Shown here: positions 23,372-35,929 of the stretch, piece after piece
How positions within the stretch are numbered: the first letter of the stretch is position 1
Layout: each line of letters opens with the position of its first letter
DNA from: Atkinsonella hypoxylon
Lineage: Eukaryota > Ascomycota > Sordariomycetes > Hypocreales > Clavicipitaceae
NCBI GenBank assembly: GCA_000729835.1
Contig: JFHB01000054.1
Coordinates: forward strand, 62,001-126,000
DNA length: 64,000 bases
Direction of reading: 5' to 3'
Notes under the pieces: generated by a model
Database searches by the model: none
The model's input: the letters and a program-made list of their open reading frames with translations, nothing else
What the model was told of the DNA's origin: nothing
Position numbers and translations under genes: made by a program

Positions 23372-25956
23372 TCACCCTTGGCCTAGTCGCCCGGTGAGGT
23401 CTGTGTTGATCACCAAATCATCTTGGTGTCTCATATGGACGACAATAGTCAATGCTTCGATACCCAGCTCAACTGCCACACTCCCCTGATATTGGGGCTG
23501 AACTTGATTTACTTTCCGCTCCATGCCTCCTTCGTATATCGCTAGGAATTCTTCACTTTTGAGAATCTCGTCTCGTAGTTTCATGTATTGGTTTTTCCAG
23601 CAGCACGAGTGGCGGCATTCGATTAAAGACTTTTCTTTTTGTGACTGGTCTGAAGCAATAGACGCGCTTCGCGCCTGTGGATCGGGCTTGTCTTCTTCAG
23701 CTGTGCCAGATTCGTTTCCCACGTCTTCTTGTGCCTTGTTCCAAGCTAAAGAGTGTTCAATGGCCCGAATACTCAAGCGAGGCTCCATAAATGGATCTTG
23801 TGTGTTGGGATTGTTGTTCTGCCCTGGCACGAAAAAATCTCTTCCTGCGCCACATCCCTCAGACGTCTCATCCTGTGAAACGGATTTTTTGGGGTCTGTA
23901 GGGTTGCACGACTCACAAAGAGTAGCCTTATGGGGAAGGTTTGGTGCAGGATCTTGAGTTTTGATTAGGTTTCGTCGCCAGTCTGATACGGGCGTGTCCC
24001 CTGGAATCATTTGATGCCTTATGTGGTCTCCGCTGTCGTCAAATTCTTCAGGGCTTCCCTCTCCCTTTCCGGGAGTTCTTAAAGCGTCTCGAGGCTCGAG
24101 ATGACTTGAAACTCTGCGAAGTGACTGTCTGGACCATGGTGCCGGTGTTGGTGTTTGAGGTTGCCTGTCCCTTGAAGGAGGTTGGACCTTTTTCAGTATG
24201 GGCCAAGGTTCTGTTGGCATACTTGGTGTCTGTGGCCTAGCGCAAAGATATGTGTTTTGCCTGTGTCGTTTGTAACCTGTCACGCTGGGCAAGTCAGGTG
24301 TTGGGCTAGTTCTTGCAAGCAAAACAGCAGCCGAATTCTCGGGAGCAACTTGTTCTGCGTCCAAGGTCAGTGCTTGCTCAGTATTGACCGCCATTCGAGC
24401 GTTAGGACCATTATCAGTCGCGGCAGATCGAGTAGCATTACAACCACTGCCGTCAGCATTCATTCGGACTTTCGCTTTGAGCGTCAAGGGTTGCGGTCGA
24501 AGGGAAGACTCCTGGTCCCCATGCTCTAGTTGCGCATTCGATGATCGAACACTGGTCGCCTCTGATACTATAGAAGCTTGTGGGCAATCAAGCCCGTGGG
24601 GGGACCGCGGCAAATCGGCGTAGGGCTGGTCAGATCTAGCCTCGTCTGCCAGCTCGTCTTGCTCAAGGTCATGAGGACTAGAGATGCTCGCGATGGTATT
24701 AGCCTCCTCCTCCTCCTCATCATCCTCATCATCTCGGAGGCTTTGAATGCGTAACGATTGTGATAACTTTGTTGGAGTCTGTGGCCTTGCTGGAGGAACA
24801 GCACTCTGACCGGTTGGCTCACCAACCTGAGGCCGATATCCAAAAGTAGTATCTATATGCTGCTGCATGTTTCGAGAATTGTGGAAGTCTTCAGCATGAC
24901 GGCAAAGCTGGCTAATCTTTTCTTGAAGCACCTTGCTTGTATTGCTCTCCTGCTGTCGGCTTCTGATCGAATCCATCGGTCTGCTTGGGGCAGAGCAGCA
25001 AAGGATATGTCTCTCACTTGCTGGCACATGGTCCATCAGTTTGTTTTCTAAGTGGCATTGAGGTTGGCTGGCAGCATTTTTTGACTTTGCATCCTCGAAC
25101 CGGCGAGGCACGCAATCTGACAGCCGCCTGGGCCGATTTGCACAAGGGCTTGTTGTGGGCTTATGAGGAGCTGATGATATCTCTTTGGAGGAGCGATCGG
25201 CCAGAAAGAATGGATTACCTGTCACCAGACCTCGAGTGGGGGTCTGGGGGATAGTTGTCGCCCGTTTATCATTTGGTAAACAACTCTCTTCTATGCCAAT
25301 GTTCGATGAGTCACTTTGGAGCATCGATGCACACGTGCGGTCCGCTCTATTTTTAGGGCTGCATCTGTCCCCTTTCAAACGTTCCGAAGAACATTTGTGG
25401 CAGAAGTCATGTCCACATCTACCGCAATGCTTCTCATAAGGAAGTGTCTTTCCGCAGGAATGGCACAATTGTGTCGCCTTGTCCTGATCGCGTTGAGGGC
25501 GCTCGTCTTGATTCGGTTTCAAGGCCTGAGGAAATTGTGCGGGATATTCTGGCTCCTTTTCACCCATCACTTCAGTTGCGTGCTTCTCCTCATCAACGCC
25601 ATCGCAAGCCGGTGGCTTGAACGTCCTGCCATAGACATTAGTGAAGTTACAAACGGCAAGACTGGTCAAAGATCTAACATGTCTTCAAAGAACAAGCCCT
25701 GTGTTGAGCGCACACTCTGCCCTCGAGGAGAGCCTCGAAGAGTCTCCGGTTGATTGCCTTTGCCAAGTGCACGACCAATGAAGGTATTCTCCAGCATTAA
25801 AGGAGAAGAAGTATCGTACGCTAAAACACTTCGAGAAGCTGGAGTGGCAAATCTTGCATCAAGCCGGCGGCCCCAGCCAACCTTTCCATCACCTCGCTCA
25901 TTGTCCAGGTTGAGTGCCGTGTGTCTAGATGGCACCTCACGTTTGGCGGAAGACAT
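23372..25956 (-). CDS. Large protein with FYVE-like zinc finger, function unknown
   Basis: Two exons, 25956-25679 (ATG at 25956) and 25625-23372, give 843 residues. The 53-base intron (25626-25678) has a GTTAGA donor, an ACTAA branch and a CAG acceptor; it rejoins FFED to MTFKPPACDG with Met split across the junction. Residues 147-171 carry C-x2-C-x9-C-x2-C-x4-C-x2-C, and the stretch KHCGRCGHDFCHKCSS resembles the centre of a FYVE finger (RHHCRxCGxxFCxxCS). The phosphoinositide-binding basic motif is only partly kept and a clear final Cys pair is uncertain, so lipid binding is not assured. The rest is long, Ser/Pro-rich and likely disordered with an acidic run (DDEDDEEEEE). A short helical, Cys-containing segment near the C-terminus (CRHSCCWKNQYMKLRDEILK) may be a second module. 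Nothing in the neighbourhood suggests a role. Confidence 0.78.
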
Positions 25957-26454
25957 GATTTGTTGTTATACTCGACGCGAGTAGTTACAGAGTCTTTTGT
26001 ACAAAACAGGATATGCCTCTGTGGAAGTGTCGGAAATGATATAGGTATTGATCAGTATTGCCGCTCCTGTTCGTTAATAAATGTGCTGATGACTTGACAA
26101 CCCCCTAAATATTGAATGTCCGTGAAGGTAGACAAATGATGCAGAGGATCCGTTCTTAATGACAGCTAATGATTTTTTGGGTTTAGGAAAAACACGGTAG
26201 CACCACCTCAGCATCTCATTGTGGAAGTTATTGCAAGCAAGAGCCAGCCAGAGTATTGGGGAGGTCCAGCAGCACTCCGATGGCAGGAGCAGTGCGCAAC
26301 AGACAAGACATGAACGTGAGACACAAAGTCTACCACACAAACGAGATATGATTTTTGATTGACCGCACCACGGCTGTTATCAACTGTACAGGTTCGGCGC
26401 TAATAATGGTAAAAAAAAAATGATGTACACAAGGTAAGACACCCGTAATCCCGT
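25957..26454. other. Intergenic region
   Basis: Upstream region of the FYVE-like gene and downstream of ATP16, both on the minus strand. No gene seen. Confidence 0.5.
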
Positions 26455-27301
26455 CTATTTCACGTGGGCAGACAGAGTCTCAAGAACCTATCAAACGGTC
26501 AGCAATGGAAGCACCCTCCTGAAATTTGGCAGAGCGCCTACCTCCAACTCAATTTTAGCCTCAGCGATATCCTGCTCGCTGCCGCTGCCGCTGGCGACCT
26601 TCTGGGCCTCGGCGATTCCTGCTCGGATGGCTTCGGCGCTGAAATCCTCAATGGGGTACCCCTCGGGTGAGTTGATGCTCATGGTCGAGTTGGGCTGAAC
26701 GCTAGCAAATCCACCAGCGACTGTCATGATTTATTAATTTCCTATTTACCCATTCCGCATGGCGGACTGCGTTTTTAAGGGAAAGGAATCTCGAAAGTGC
26801 GCGTTAGGGATGGATGTGACGTACGAAACCATTGCTTGGCACCACCGCTCTCCTCGACAACCTCGACCACACCGGGCTTCAGCTGCTCGATGGAGGGAAC
26901 GTGGTTGGCCAAGACACCCATCTCGCCAGACTCAGCAGGGATGTTGACCTGAATGACGTCCTGGGACCTGTAGATAGACTGGGCGGGTGCACCGATTAAC
27001 TCTTTGTCAGAACTAGACTCGCGTAATTCGCACAGTTGGGTCAATTGCGTGTGGGAGAGACAATGGTTTCGTCATCACTCAATCGACTTTCGCTAAAGAA
27101 ACTTCATACCTGGTGAGGCAGGGACATGGACAGCTTGATCTGTTAGGGGGGGTTAGTTATAGTTCATGGCTCGTAGAAGAATCGCGGATTGGATTCTACC
27201 TTGTCAGGAACGGCTTCAGCATATGTCCTTCGCTGAGCAACAGCGCGGAAGGCTGAAGGGCGAGCTCGAACAGCCGCACGGGCGACGCGGAGAGAGTTCA
27301 T
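26455..27301 (-). CDS. ATP16: Mitochondrial F1Fo ATP synthase delta subunit
   Basis: Subunit of the central stalk of mitochondrial ATP synthase (equivalent to bacterial epsilon). Five exons: 27301-27200, 27139-27110, 26978-26825, 26720-26542 and 26487-26455. They total 498 bases and 165 residues, the usual length. Exon 1 is a mitochondrial targeting sequence rich in Arg and Ala (MNSLRVARAAVRARPSAFRA). The 30-base second exon codes IKLSMSLPHQ. Exon 3 holds the conserved VQ/IQVNIPAESGEMGVLANHVP region, exon 4 holds FLAGGFASVQP and EQDIAEAKIELE, and the 33-base last exon codes VLETLSAHVK and the TAG. All junctions keep frame and rebuild family sequence. The gene is constitutive housekeeping by family knowledge. 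The last two exons are easy to miss because they are so short. Confidence 0.95.
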
Positions 27302-28499
27302 GGTGAGCTGAGAGGACTGATTGATATGTTGCTTGAAAATGAGCTCAAATCCAAGTCGTTGGCAATGATTCTGGCTGGGCACCAGGCTATAGTTCGGCTG
27401 GCGGGAAAATCCGATTGCGCCGACTCACGTGACACCACTCGCTGGCCTCCGAAAACTGTATGTCCGCCTACCCTGCAAGGAAAACATGATTGAAATGTCA
27501 ACCCCAGCCCCAATTCCAATCCCCATCTGTTGGACTTGTCGGTAGCTTGGGGAAAGTTCTTCAAGTACGTTGCATGACGAGTCCTTTTACGTACTCACTT
27601 TTAAAAGGATGCCTAGGTCGTATCTTGCACACACCATACATAGCCCTTTCAAGAAGAGGCAAGGTATTAGTGAGTGTTTGGAGCTACATCTGGAACACAG
27701 CTGAATGATGCCTTTGCAGGCACTTTGACAAGCTGACGAATTAGTCCCATGCTTGAGGCCTTGGTTTGCTTTCTAGTCTCAATTTAGTCTTCCGGAAGAC
27801 GCGGTATTTTCATCATGCGTCCCTACCGTGATGGGATCGGCGCATTAGTCCCTCGTCTGCGACCCAGTCACCACGATGCGCGCCTCCGGCAACCGATAAC
27901 CGATACATACATATGGTGATACTGATTATACACGTAAGGCAACTCAAGACCCTCTACAAAGTAGGCAATGCCTATTTTGCCGGATTGCCACTTGAACGTT
28001 AATGCACCACGGTCGATCAAATTCCAGGGCCCTATCACAAGCTAATCCAGAGACGATCAATTACAGCGGCGGCGCTGAACAGGCGAAGCGATGACGACAA
28101 CACCATAGTTACTGGATTTCTCCTTGTCTTTCCCTTGGCTATGAAATTTGATCTCGTTTAGACATGCCTCCCGCCCCCAGATAGTAAGCCGAGTGTACGG
28201 AGTACCCTTGGCCAAGAGTTGTGCAGAGATGTCTAAGACAAGCGAAGATGGCGATAAAGTCATGTGGGTGGAGATTCAACCAGCTTTTTCATCACGGAAT
28301 AAGATGAATACTTGGCGCAGCCCTTCACTCAATACGAGGATAGCTAATCAATGGCAAATACTGATGTCATTGCGAGCCGTGACAAAGCATCAACCTATCA
28401 TCCATCCATTCTGAGAGCCAGTACACACACACCAAGAGCCGGGTAATTTCAATTTCAACGCGTACCAAAGAGCACTGCGGAGGTCCATGTCAAAAGTGG
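27302..28499. other. Intergenic region upstream of ATP16
   Basis: ATP16 promoter region plus unassigned sequence, including a TACGGAGTA motif at 28196-28204. I see no gene. Confidence 0.45.
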
Positions 28500-28509
28500 T
28501 GTCGTTTGC

Positions 28510-28967
28510 CTAGAAAGCTGATAAGATAAGTCTTATCAGTACCTCGCGGTGCAAAAGTATAGCACAGAACCATATACCGCTAAATGGATTAAGTACAGGA
28601 ACCTCTCTCAGTGTAACCTTAGCGAGCTTTAGCGCGTAGTCTCCTACAAGGTAGGCGAGGACACCACTTTTGACGTAGACCTCCGTACAGAGCATGCATT
28701 ACAAAAACGGCAACTCGGCAGTCAAAGCACAGCACAGCACAGCACAGCACAGCACAAAACCGACTTACGTAGCAGATGCGCCCACACAAAAAGCAGCATC
28801 GCGCACGAGAACCCCCACAGGATCGTATTTATCGCAACCAAGGATGCAAGCTTATTTCCATTGATAATCTGCTCTTTATCTCTAATGCCGACAGGCGGAA
28901 ACTCGCCCGAGCGGTAACTTGTTGGCCTTGGGATATATAGATGCTCACCAGCCAGTGTCTTTATCAT
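28510..28967 (-). pseudogene. Possible remnant of a fungal rhodopsin/PTH11-like membrane-protein gene
   Basis: An ATG at 28967 opens MIKTLAGEHLYIPRP..., followed by a Pro-rich lead and a hydrophobic helix, LASLVAINTILWGFSCAML. A GTAAGT donor follows. A second open segment (from about 28692) reads VYVKSGVLAYLVGDYALKLA. That resembles the first helix and the following R-x-Y-x-R...DDY region of PTH11/rhodopsin-type fungal proteins, but the two parts do not join in frame by any splice pair I could find. No later helices follow downstream. Six AGCAC units fall inside the putative intron. The family call is a guess from pattern; the segment may be a decayed fragment or unrelated. Confidence 0.25.
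28726..28755. repeat. (AGCAC)6 microsatellite
   Basis: Six perfect pentanucleotide units. Confidence 0.92.
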
Positions 28968-31900
28968 AGCATTACTGTGGTGTTGCGTCGATCCTCGGAG
29001 ATCAGAATCGTAGTTAATCCACAGCGTCGAATGAAACCCCGTAGCTCTGGATCAAAGCATGGGTCAAGACATTGCTCACTGCAGAGAGTCGACGATTATG
29101 ATGTAACAAACCAGGTCACAAGCTCCACGTCTGCACAATATAGCCGCGGAACCCTCAAACTACGCAGAAAAGACTCTGCAATCCACTATAAATGCCGATC
29201 AAGGACTAGTTGCAAATGTAGACAATCCAAGTCCTGGATTGAATCTACATGCCCAGGTGCCTAGGTATCTACCTTGCAGGGAGGGTTCGGTCCAATCATA
29301 TTTCGAGCTTTAAGAGATTCTGTGTATAAAAGCAAGCAAAACGAAGGACACTTGTTTATTTTTTAGTTTTAGTTTTAGATTTTAATAATGATTTTATCAC
29401 TAACACTCCATGGCTTAGTTGCCGGCCAAATTATGCGGGAATTTCGCGTCGTGTTCCATGTTGATTTAACACTCAAAATCACCCGCAATGCATCCTTGTA
29501 GTATGATACTGGGGGGTTACGTTGTATTCCATGTAAATAGTACTCATCATCTCATATTATTCGACTGACCGACCAGCCAGCGAATTAATAATCAGCGTTG
29601 AACAGGATTATGGAGACATAATACGTATGTATATAACGTCGATTAGACCTCGGCAATCAGTTCTCGCCTTCGCACAATAAAGAACACAGCGGGACCAGCG
29701 GGACCAGATCTGTCCGAAAAGCCTAGGTGACAGTGGATATGGTCGCCCACCCAAGAATAGATTAGATAGATGGGCCGGGAGAGCGGGGATTAGCAGCATA
29801 TTTGGCATGTTTTGTTGCATCAAGTTGCATGTTGCGACCAGCAGCGGCCCGCCCAGCTGCCCGCCTACAGTATGGATGGAGGAATGGCCATGTTTGCGGT
29901 GCTGAGCAGAAAAAGGGCATTCCTCATTTCCAATTAGCCACACACGCCCGACCGACTTGACTTCCCCATCTCTTTGTTCAAGCAGCCATTTCGAGCACTT
30001 TTTCAGCTCTCCAATGTCTCTTCACCGCCAGTATGGGCGCACACATAGGTAGGTACAGGCAGGCAAGTGAGTAGGTGGGTGGCTGAACAAGTGAAGAGGA
30101 TCAAGCAGAAACGGAACAGATGGGATGTGTACTTGACAACTGCATCGAGTTTACTATCGCGAGACGTGGGATTACTAGTACGCTGATGGTTAGCCAAATT
30201 TATCGGCATCCTAGGCGCGGAAAAAGCGTTGGAATAAGCTGCTGTTGAAGTCGAAGTTACTGCTGAAGGTGCTGGCAAAGCTGCTGATGGAGGAAGGTCC
30301 TAGTGTCGGTCCTTCCCTTTGTAGTATATAACTAGTTAATAGTCATCCTGGTTAACTCTTTATACAGCAGTCCCACCGCCTTTCTCCGTAGATCTAGGTC
30401 TTCCATACCACGGAGTACATTCTTTAGGAACAAGTATATCACGATACCGTACAAATTTCATCGACCAACGACTGAACAAATCGCAAAATCTAATCCAATG
30501 AAAAGGAGGCTGAAAATTGTGTATCCACAGGACGGCCTCATGTACTGTAAAGATGCAAAGTGGGAAGCTACGCTTGTCTGTCGCCTTGCGCAAAACACGA
30601 CTCTCAGACAAAGCGCCGCTTTCCCTGACTATCCGGCCAGCCCTGTCCTCCTGAACTGTGCGTCTGCACGAGTGCGGCGCCATGCCTGCTTACATCCCCC
30701 CCATTTCCCCGTAGGCGCTCATGCCGCGAAGCATATCAGCAGGATGCGGGGTAGCACAAATCTCATGCAAGGCCAGGGGTTTCCATGATGGAAATCTAGA
30801 TGTGAAATGTCACCACCCTTGGACAGTACTCGTGCCACGCCTCGGCCAAACTTCTTAAAACATCGACAGCGTGGCATGAGCTGCCAAGCTAAAGAAGCAG
30901 TCTGGGTGAATTGCGAATGGGGCGCAAAATAGCGCAAATCGATGCTCAGTGTCCAAGTTCGCGCTCTTGTGGCCATGGGCGCGTAGCATGACCCATTGCG
31001 CTGACATGAAACCATCCATCCTTTTGGTACGAGACGATGTTCTTTCCAATTCTCGCAGTAAGCACGGTGTGGACCGACAGCTCCCTCGTCAGCATGACAA
31101 AGCTACCGGACGCAAAGCATGAACTGCACTAGAGGGTAACAAAGGCGTTGACAAGGAAGGATCCTGCAGCCAAGGTGGCATTGGCATGGTGCAACCATGC
31201 TTGGCCAATGCAGGCAAGGCCGCCTACGCCTAGTTGCCGGCCGAGAATCAAGCGACGCCGCCCTTTCGAGGTAAACCTGGTCTGAAGAGAATGGCTAATA
31301 GCGCTAGCGCTATTCCGTACATAGAGCTGTTGCTCTGAAAGACGCGGCGGGGTCGGTGGCCTTGCACCAGACCAGACCCTTATTGTCGCACAATTACACT
31401 GCTGGCGCTGACATGTACTCCCCCGCTCACTGGAAGCCCTAGGTACGTAGTGCATCTAGGGAGCGTTTTAAAGTTCGTCGCAGACCCTTCCTTTCTAACT
31501 CACCCAATTTGGATTTTCATTTGAGGGAAACCGGAATGTGCGCTTTCTAAATCTTTGATAGCGGGCCAGGGCAACTCGCAACGCCTCCATCAAATCAAAA
31601 AATTTACACGGCGGCTTCCGTGGTCCGTTGGGAGTGCTTGGCCTTCGCTTGGCCTTTTGTACGTCGGCCGAAGACAGGGTTGGGCGTTCCACGGGATTGG
31701 ATGAAAATTGGCAATGGTTAATTTTGGAAGCAGAAAAAAAAAACCCCCCCAAAAAAACTCAAAAAAACAACAACAAAAAACTCCGTACATTGCACGAGCC
31801 AGAGGTGGGCAGCAAAAAAGATGGAGACAATGGCAAGGTTGCTAGCAACTGACCAAACGCCGCCCGCACAAGAGCGCTATGTCCCGTGTAATTCGGCAAC

Positions 31901-33835
31901 CGCGTGAACGGCTCGCTGCAAAGACGGAAGAGGACAGAGGACACCCGCCAGATGCACCATGTGTTGTACGGTGACATTCTAACCTCCGCTTTCGGTCTCC
32001 CTGGACACCATGTCTGGAGATATTGCCCGTTCCGACTAGTCCAATGCTAGATGTACCTAGTTACCGCCCACTACTCCCGGCGTTCCCCGTTCTGATGCCA
32101 TGCCAATGACTGACTTGACAGCGTTGAGCTACCGTGCAACGCGTCTATCATCGGATTACATGCTGAAAGCCTCAATTTTTTCCAGGAATCTTCGACTCTT
32201 GTGGTTTTCAATGGGATCGATGATGATGCATGATGATGAGCAACCACGTTACTTACATCTGCGCTGGGTTCTGGTTCTGGGTGGGGCTCGCCCTCTCAAG
32301 CCTCAAAGAGATACGTGCCTCTCGCACTCCTCTAGCATGTTCTGGCCCTGGGCGCTTTCTGCTCTCCGCGCCCTACCAGTCGCCCCCGTGGGCGGCAGTG
32401 TTTGGTGCCTGGTATTGACCCCCCCCCGCTTACCTTTCCTCGGCCAGGCCAGGCTAGGCTAGTAAGGGAGCGACAAGTCATCACAGGGCTACATTGGCGT
32501 GTGAATGCCTCGTCTGGTGACTTCTCGCCCCAGCATCAGAGAGCGTCTCCATATATTCTGGGCCCCACCCCAAGTCTTCCACCACTCCTGCCGGTCAACT
32601 TTTTCGCTTGTACCTCGATCGCAGTCAGCCCTGGGCGTGCCGCTTTGCAATGATTGTCCGTCACTAATCCCTTGCCCACCATTACTATGGAGCTTGATGT
32701 ACAGTACTTTCGTCTTCTTTCTTTCCACCCCGCCAGTGTTTTCAGTGCCCACTCCCACTGATTTTTTTTTTGGGGGGAGAGGGGGACGCGGGAGGTTTTG
32801 GCGACTGCGCCGCCTTTGTTATTTTTTTCTCCCCATCCTGCCGCTCCAAATTCGACTGCCCAGCCTCCTCCCTCCCCTCGAGGTGTCTTTCGATTATATT
32901 TTTCTTTTCTCTGTATCTGGCCGGCTGGCTTTGTCGGACAACTCGTCAAGTCATGTGTGTATTGGCTGTGACTTTGCATCAACCTTTTGCTTCCTCTGGG
33001 CACACACTTGCACTTTTCTGACCCTCGGCCTGTCGAAAGTCGAAGGCGGCGCACCACAGCGGTCGAACTGGTCGCAGTGCCTCGTGAGGATCGGCAACGT
33101 CGCAGTGCTTAAAGTCGCCTGCGGTCTCACCTTTATTATTCGTCCGAGTTCCCATGTCCCTCGTACAGTCATTTCCCATGATTCGTGTATTCCGCGCGCG
33201 CCACTGTTGAACAAACGTCATTTGGATTCCGCCAAGCTCTGTACGACTGTGTCTTTTCTCTCATCTGCACCTGCCTGCGCCACTAAAAACCCTTGCTGAG
33301 CAATAAGCTTCTTTCGGTTTTGACTTTTGTCACACGTCGCCTTATACCCGGGGCCTCTTCCACACACATCTTGCGACTTTTCACTGTCAGCCCGCACCAC
33401 GACTGCGACCTTCACCGGAGTGCAAGGTTAACAAGAAAAGTTTGCTTCCCTGAGAAATCTCAATCATTCAAATATTGACGCGTGGAATATGTCGAATTAC
33501 CAGTTATAGCACCGAGGTCCCAAGGGCCACCTTCCGTCTTCATTAGGATTGGACTCGAGATACTATTTTGAGGTCCGCACTGGCTTGCAGATCTCAGCTG
33601 CACGACGCAACTCCAGGTTTCGTTTTTAAAGATAGCACGAAAAACTTGTTTCGACCGAGTTGGAAATTTCCTTCCGCGAACTACATTTCGGAGCCTTTTT
33701 TATCTGCTATCGATTCTAGACGTATCTACTTCCATCCGCTGCCGCCATCTGGCATCGCGTATATTGTTGATCCTCTACCATAAGAAGTCCTCCTACCATT
33801 AACCTAGGCTTAAAAATCAAATTACACCCACAAAT
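28968..33835. other. Gene-poor region and long leader of the DUF2457 gene
   Basis: Almost 5 kb without a convincing gene. Mixed homopolymer runs (A, C) lie at about 31733-31780. From about 32400 to 33835 the plus strand is pyrimidine-rich with many CT stretches and is probably promoter and 5' UTR of the gene starting at 33836. The long open frames there have UTR-like composition. Confidence 0.45.
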
Positions 33836-35929
33836 ATGGTCGCCACCTCTCTCACTTCAAATCTTCCCTCCTGGGAGGTCGTCACCTCAGAGGAAGCCGA
33901 GGATCTCGATGAACCTCCCGAGATCAAACAAAAGTTTGAACGAACTGCCATCCGTCGTCAACAAAATCAACCTTCGTTACTTACGAAGGCTATCATGGGC
34001 GAACCGGAAGAGCCTGCTGCACACCACACTCACTCCATTCTTCTGAACAGTCAGCGACGACGTTCCATGACCAGCAACGTGAGTGTGGCCTCCACGGCTG
34101 ATCTCACAAGTGACACAGGCATGACGAGCCCGTGTCGTACAAACACCCCAAGTCCCCCTATGCCGGAGATGGCTGGATTGAGACTGCACACCGAATTTGC
34201 AGAGCGTAAAGAGGCCCCTGTTCCCAATCTCAACACTTTTCAACCGCTGAAGAAGCGGTGCATTCAATTTGCTTGCGTAGCCAAGCCTCCCGTGCCTCAA
34301 GCCGAGCCTATGTCTAAGGCACCGTCCGCTGAGCAGGCTCCTAGACGGCCCTCTATCAAGTTTACTTGCGCGATTCCTCGGCCAGCTTCGACGCAGAATA
34401 CACCACCAAAGCGCATAGCTGAGTCCGCGGCCCCACCTTCCTTGCCCATCAACTCAGAGTCACCTTTGACTCCCAACAAAGGGTCTGGACTTTCCACTGC
34501 CCTGCAAACATCGCCGCGTCCTTCGGCAATTCGACGTGTCTCAAACAAGACCACTCTCCATCGTCCCATGTTTCTTCGTGCCAATTCGAAGGATCTTGTC
34601 AAGGATGGCTCTCAATTCCATGAGTTCGCGCGGGGAACTGCCCGAGAGGAAGACTGGATAAGACAGCCCCCATCAACTGTTTCTACTAAAATCACAATCG
34701 ACGACACTCTTTCCAAAGAGAATCATTTCCGCCGCCTTGTTGCTGAAGCTGAGGAGGAAGCTGAACTAGAGGAGGCAGAGGAGGACGATTACGACGAAGA
34801 GGATGATGTAGAGGACGAGGAGCACGATGGCGATGAAGATGATGAGGCAGAAGATGAAGGGGAGGACTACAATGAGGATTCTGATGGCTATCATACGGAT
34901 TCAGAGACCGGCTTCGCTGAATCTGAAGACGACGACGAAGAAGATGAGAACATGATTCTTTGGACTCCCAGTCACGCCACAGTTCACCAAAATGCTGGCG
35001 CCCACCCCATCCGACGACCCTCACTCCATGAGCCGCAGTCCGATTCTTCTGCTGCGAGCTATACAAGTCGGTGTGGCACACGCCGCATCAAAACCAGGCG
35101 CATTCAGATTGAGTCTGACGCTCCAGGTCTACCTGACAGCACCGACTTTGTTTGTGGGACATTGGATGAAGACAGACCCCTCGAAGAGGCATATCTCTCC
35201 TGTCTAGCTGCCCGTAGAAATGGAAAGCTCCGCCTTATCCCGCAGGACTTTGACCCTAGCTTCCCTGCCTCGGACCCGGACAACGATGACGAGGAAGAGC
35301 TTTACAACGCTGCTCACCACGACAGCGATGAAGGCGTCTGGATCCAAGGTAGAATGGAAGATCTCCATCATGGTCAGCAAGACCGTTCGCGACGACGCAA
35401 GAAAAGCGAGCAAGCATCACCCCGAAAATTCCGCTCTCCTGCCCCAGCACCTAGACGACATCATTCGCCTCCGCCTAAGGCTCGCGGCCGTTCCCCCAAG
35501 CCACTATTCGGGCGTCAGTCGCCAAGGAGGATGCGTTCTCCTGCACCCAAGCCGTTGAATACCCCGTCACAGACACCTCGACAAGGCCCACATGTGCAAT
35601 TTCATTTGGCTGGTCGACCCGGCATGACATTGACCAAATCCCTGCCTCGCCCACCTGCCTTCTTCACAGCCATGAAAGCCGCCAAGCAGACTAGGCACCA
35701 TCATGATGCTGACTGTCATCTTCGTGGCGCCATTGACATCGTCAAAGGTCTGGAGCGCAAGAGGCAACGACGCAAGGAGAAGTTCTTCCAAAAGTATTGC
35801 AATCGGGCGCGACGTGGTCAGATCCCGGAGCGGAAACCACAGCCTGGGCGTGGAGCCGAACGCATGAAGGAGCTTGGACTGCTTATGGCTGGTAAAAAGG
35901 ATCAGGGCAATTATGTCATATCAGTCTAA
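33836..35929 (+). CDS. DUF2457 family acidic protein
   Basis: A single exon of 697 codons from ATG 33836. It matches the fungal family of unknown function DUF2457 as I know it. Repeated short motifs of the kind IQFACVAK and IKFTCAIP lie in the N-terminal third. A very acidic run (about residues 302-372, bases 34738-34950) is rich in Glu and Asp. A basic, Arg-rich region with SP motifs follows (RSPAPAPRRHHSPPPKARGR), then a conserved C-terminal helix with IDIVKGLERKRQRRKEKFFQ. The alternation of acidic and basic segments suggests a disordered nuclear or RNA-associated protein, but this is inference; no enzymatic motif is visible. A long pyrimidine-rich leader precedes the start. Confidence 0.85.
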   Translation: MVATSLTSNLPSWEVVTSEEAEDLDEPPEIKQKFERTAIRRQQNQPSLLTKAIMGEPEEPAAHHTHSILLNSQRRRSMTSNVSVASTADLTSDTGMTSPCRTNTPSPPMPEMAGLRLHTEFAERKEAPVPNLNTFQPLKKRCIQFACVAKPPVPQAEPMSKAPSAEQAPRRPSIKFTCAIPRPASTQNTPPKRIAESAAPPSLPINSESPLTPNKGSGLSTALQTSPRPSAIRRVSNKTTLHRPMFLRANSKDLVKDGSQFHEFARGTAREEDWIRQPPSTVSTKITIDDTLSKENHFRRLVAEAEEEAELEEAEEDDYDEEDDVEDEEHDGDEDDEAEDEGEDYNEDSDGYHTDSETGFAESEDDDEEDENMILWTPSHATVHQNAGAHPIRRPSLHEPQSDSSAASYTSRCGTRRIKTRRIQIESDAPGLPDSTDFVCGTLDEDRPLEEAYLSCLAARRNGKLRLIPQDFDPSFPASDPDNDDEEELYNAAHHDSDEGVWIQGRMEDLHHGQQDRSRRRKKSEQASPRKFRSPAPAPRRHHSPPPKARGRSPKPLFGRQSPRRMRSPAPKPLNTPSQTPRQGPHVQFHLAGRPGMTLTKSLPRPPAFFTAMKAAKQTRHHHDADCHLRGAIDIVKGLERKRQRRKEKFFQKYCNRARRGQIPERKPQPGRGAERMKELGLLMAGKKDQGNYVISV

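Noticed and set aside
30003..30278. Minus-strand Ser/Ala/Thr-rich frame
   Set aside because: It opens at TTG, is low-complexity and has no family features.
32505..33299. 264-codon plus-strand frame upstream of the DUF2457 gene
   Set aside because: The pyrimidine-rich leader makes Phe/Ser/Leu/Pro-rich open frames. It fits a long 5' UTR better than a protein.
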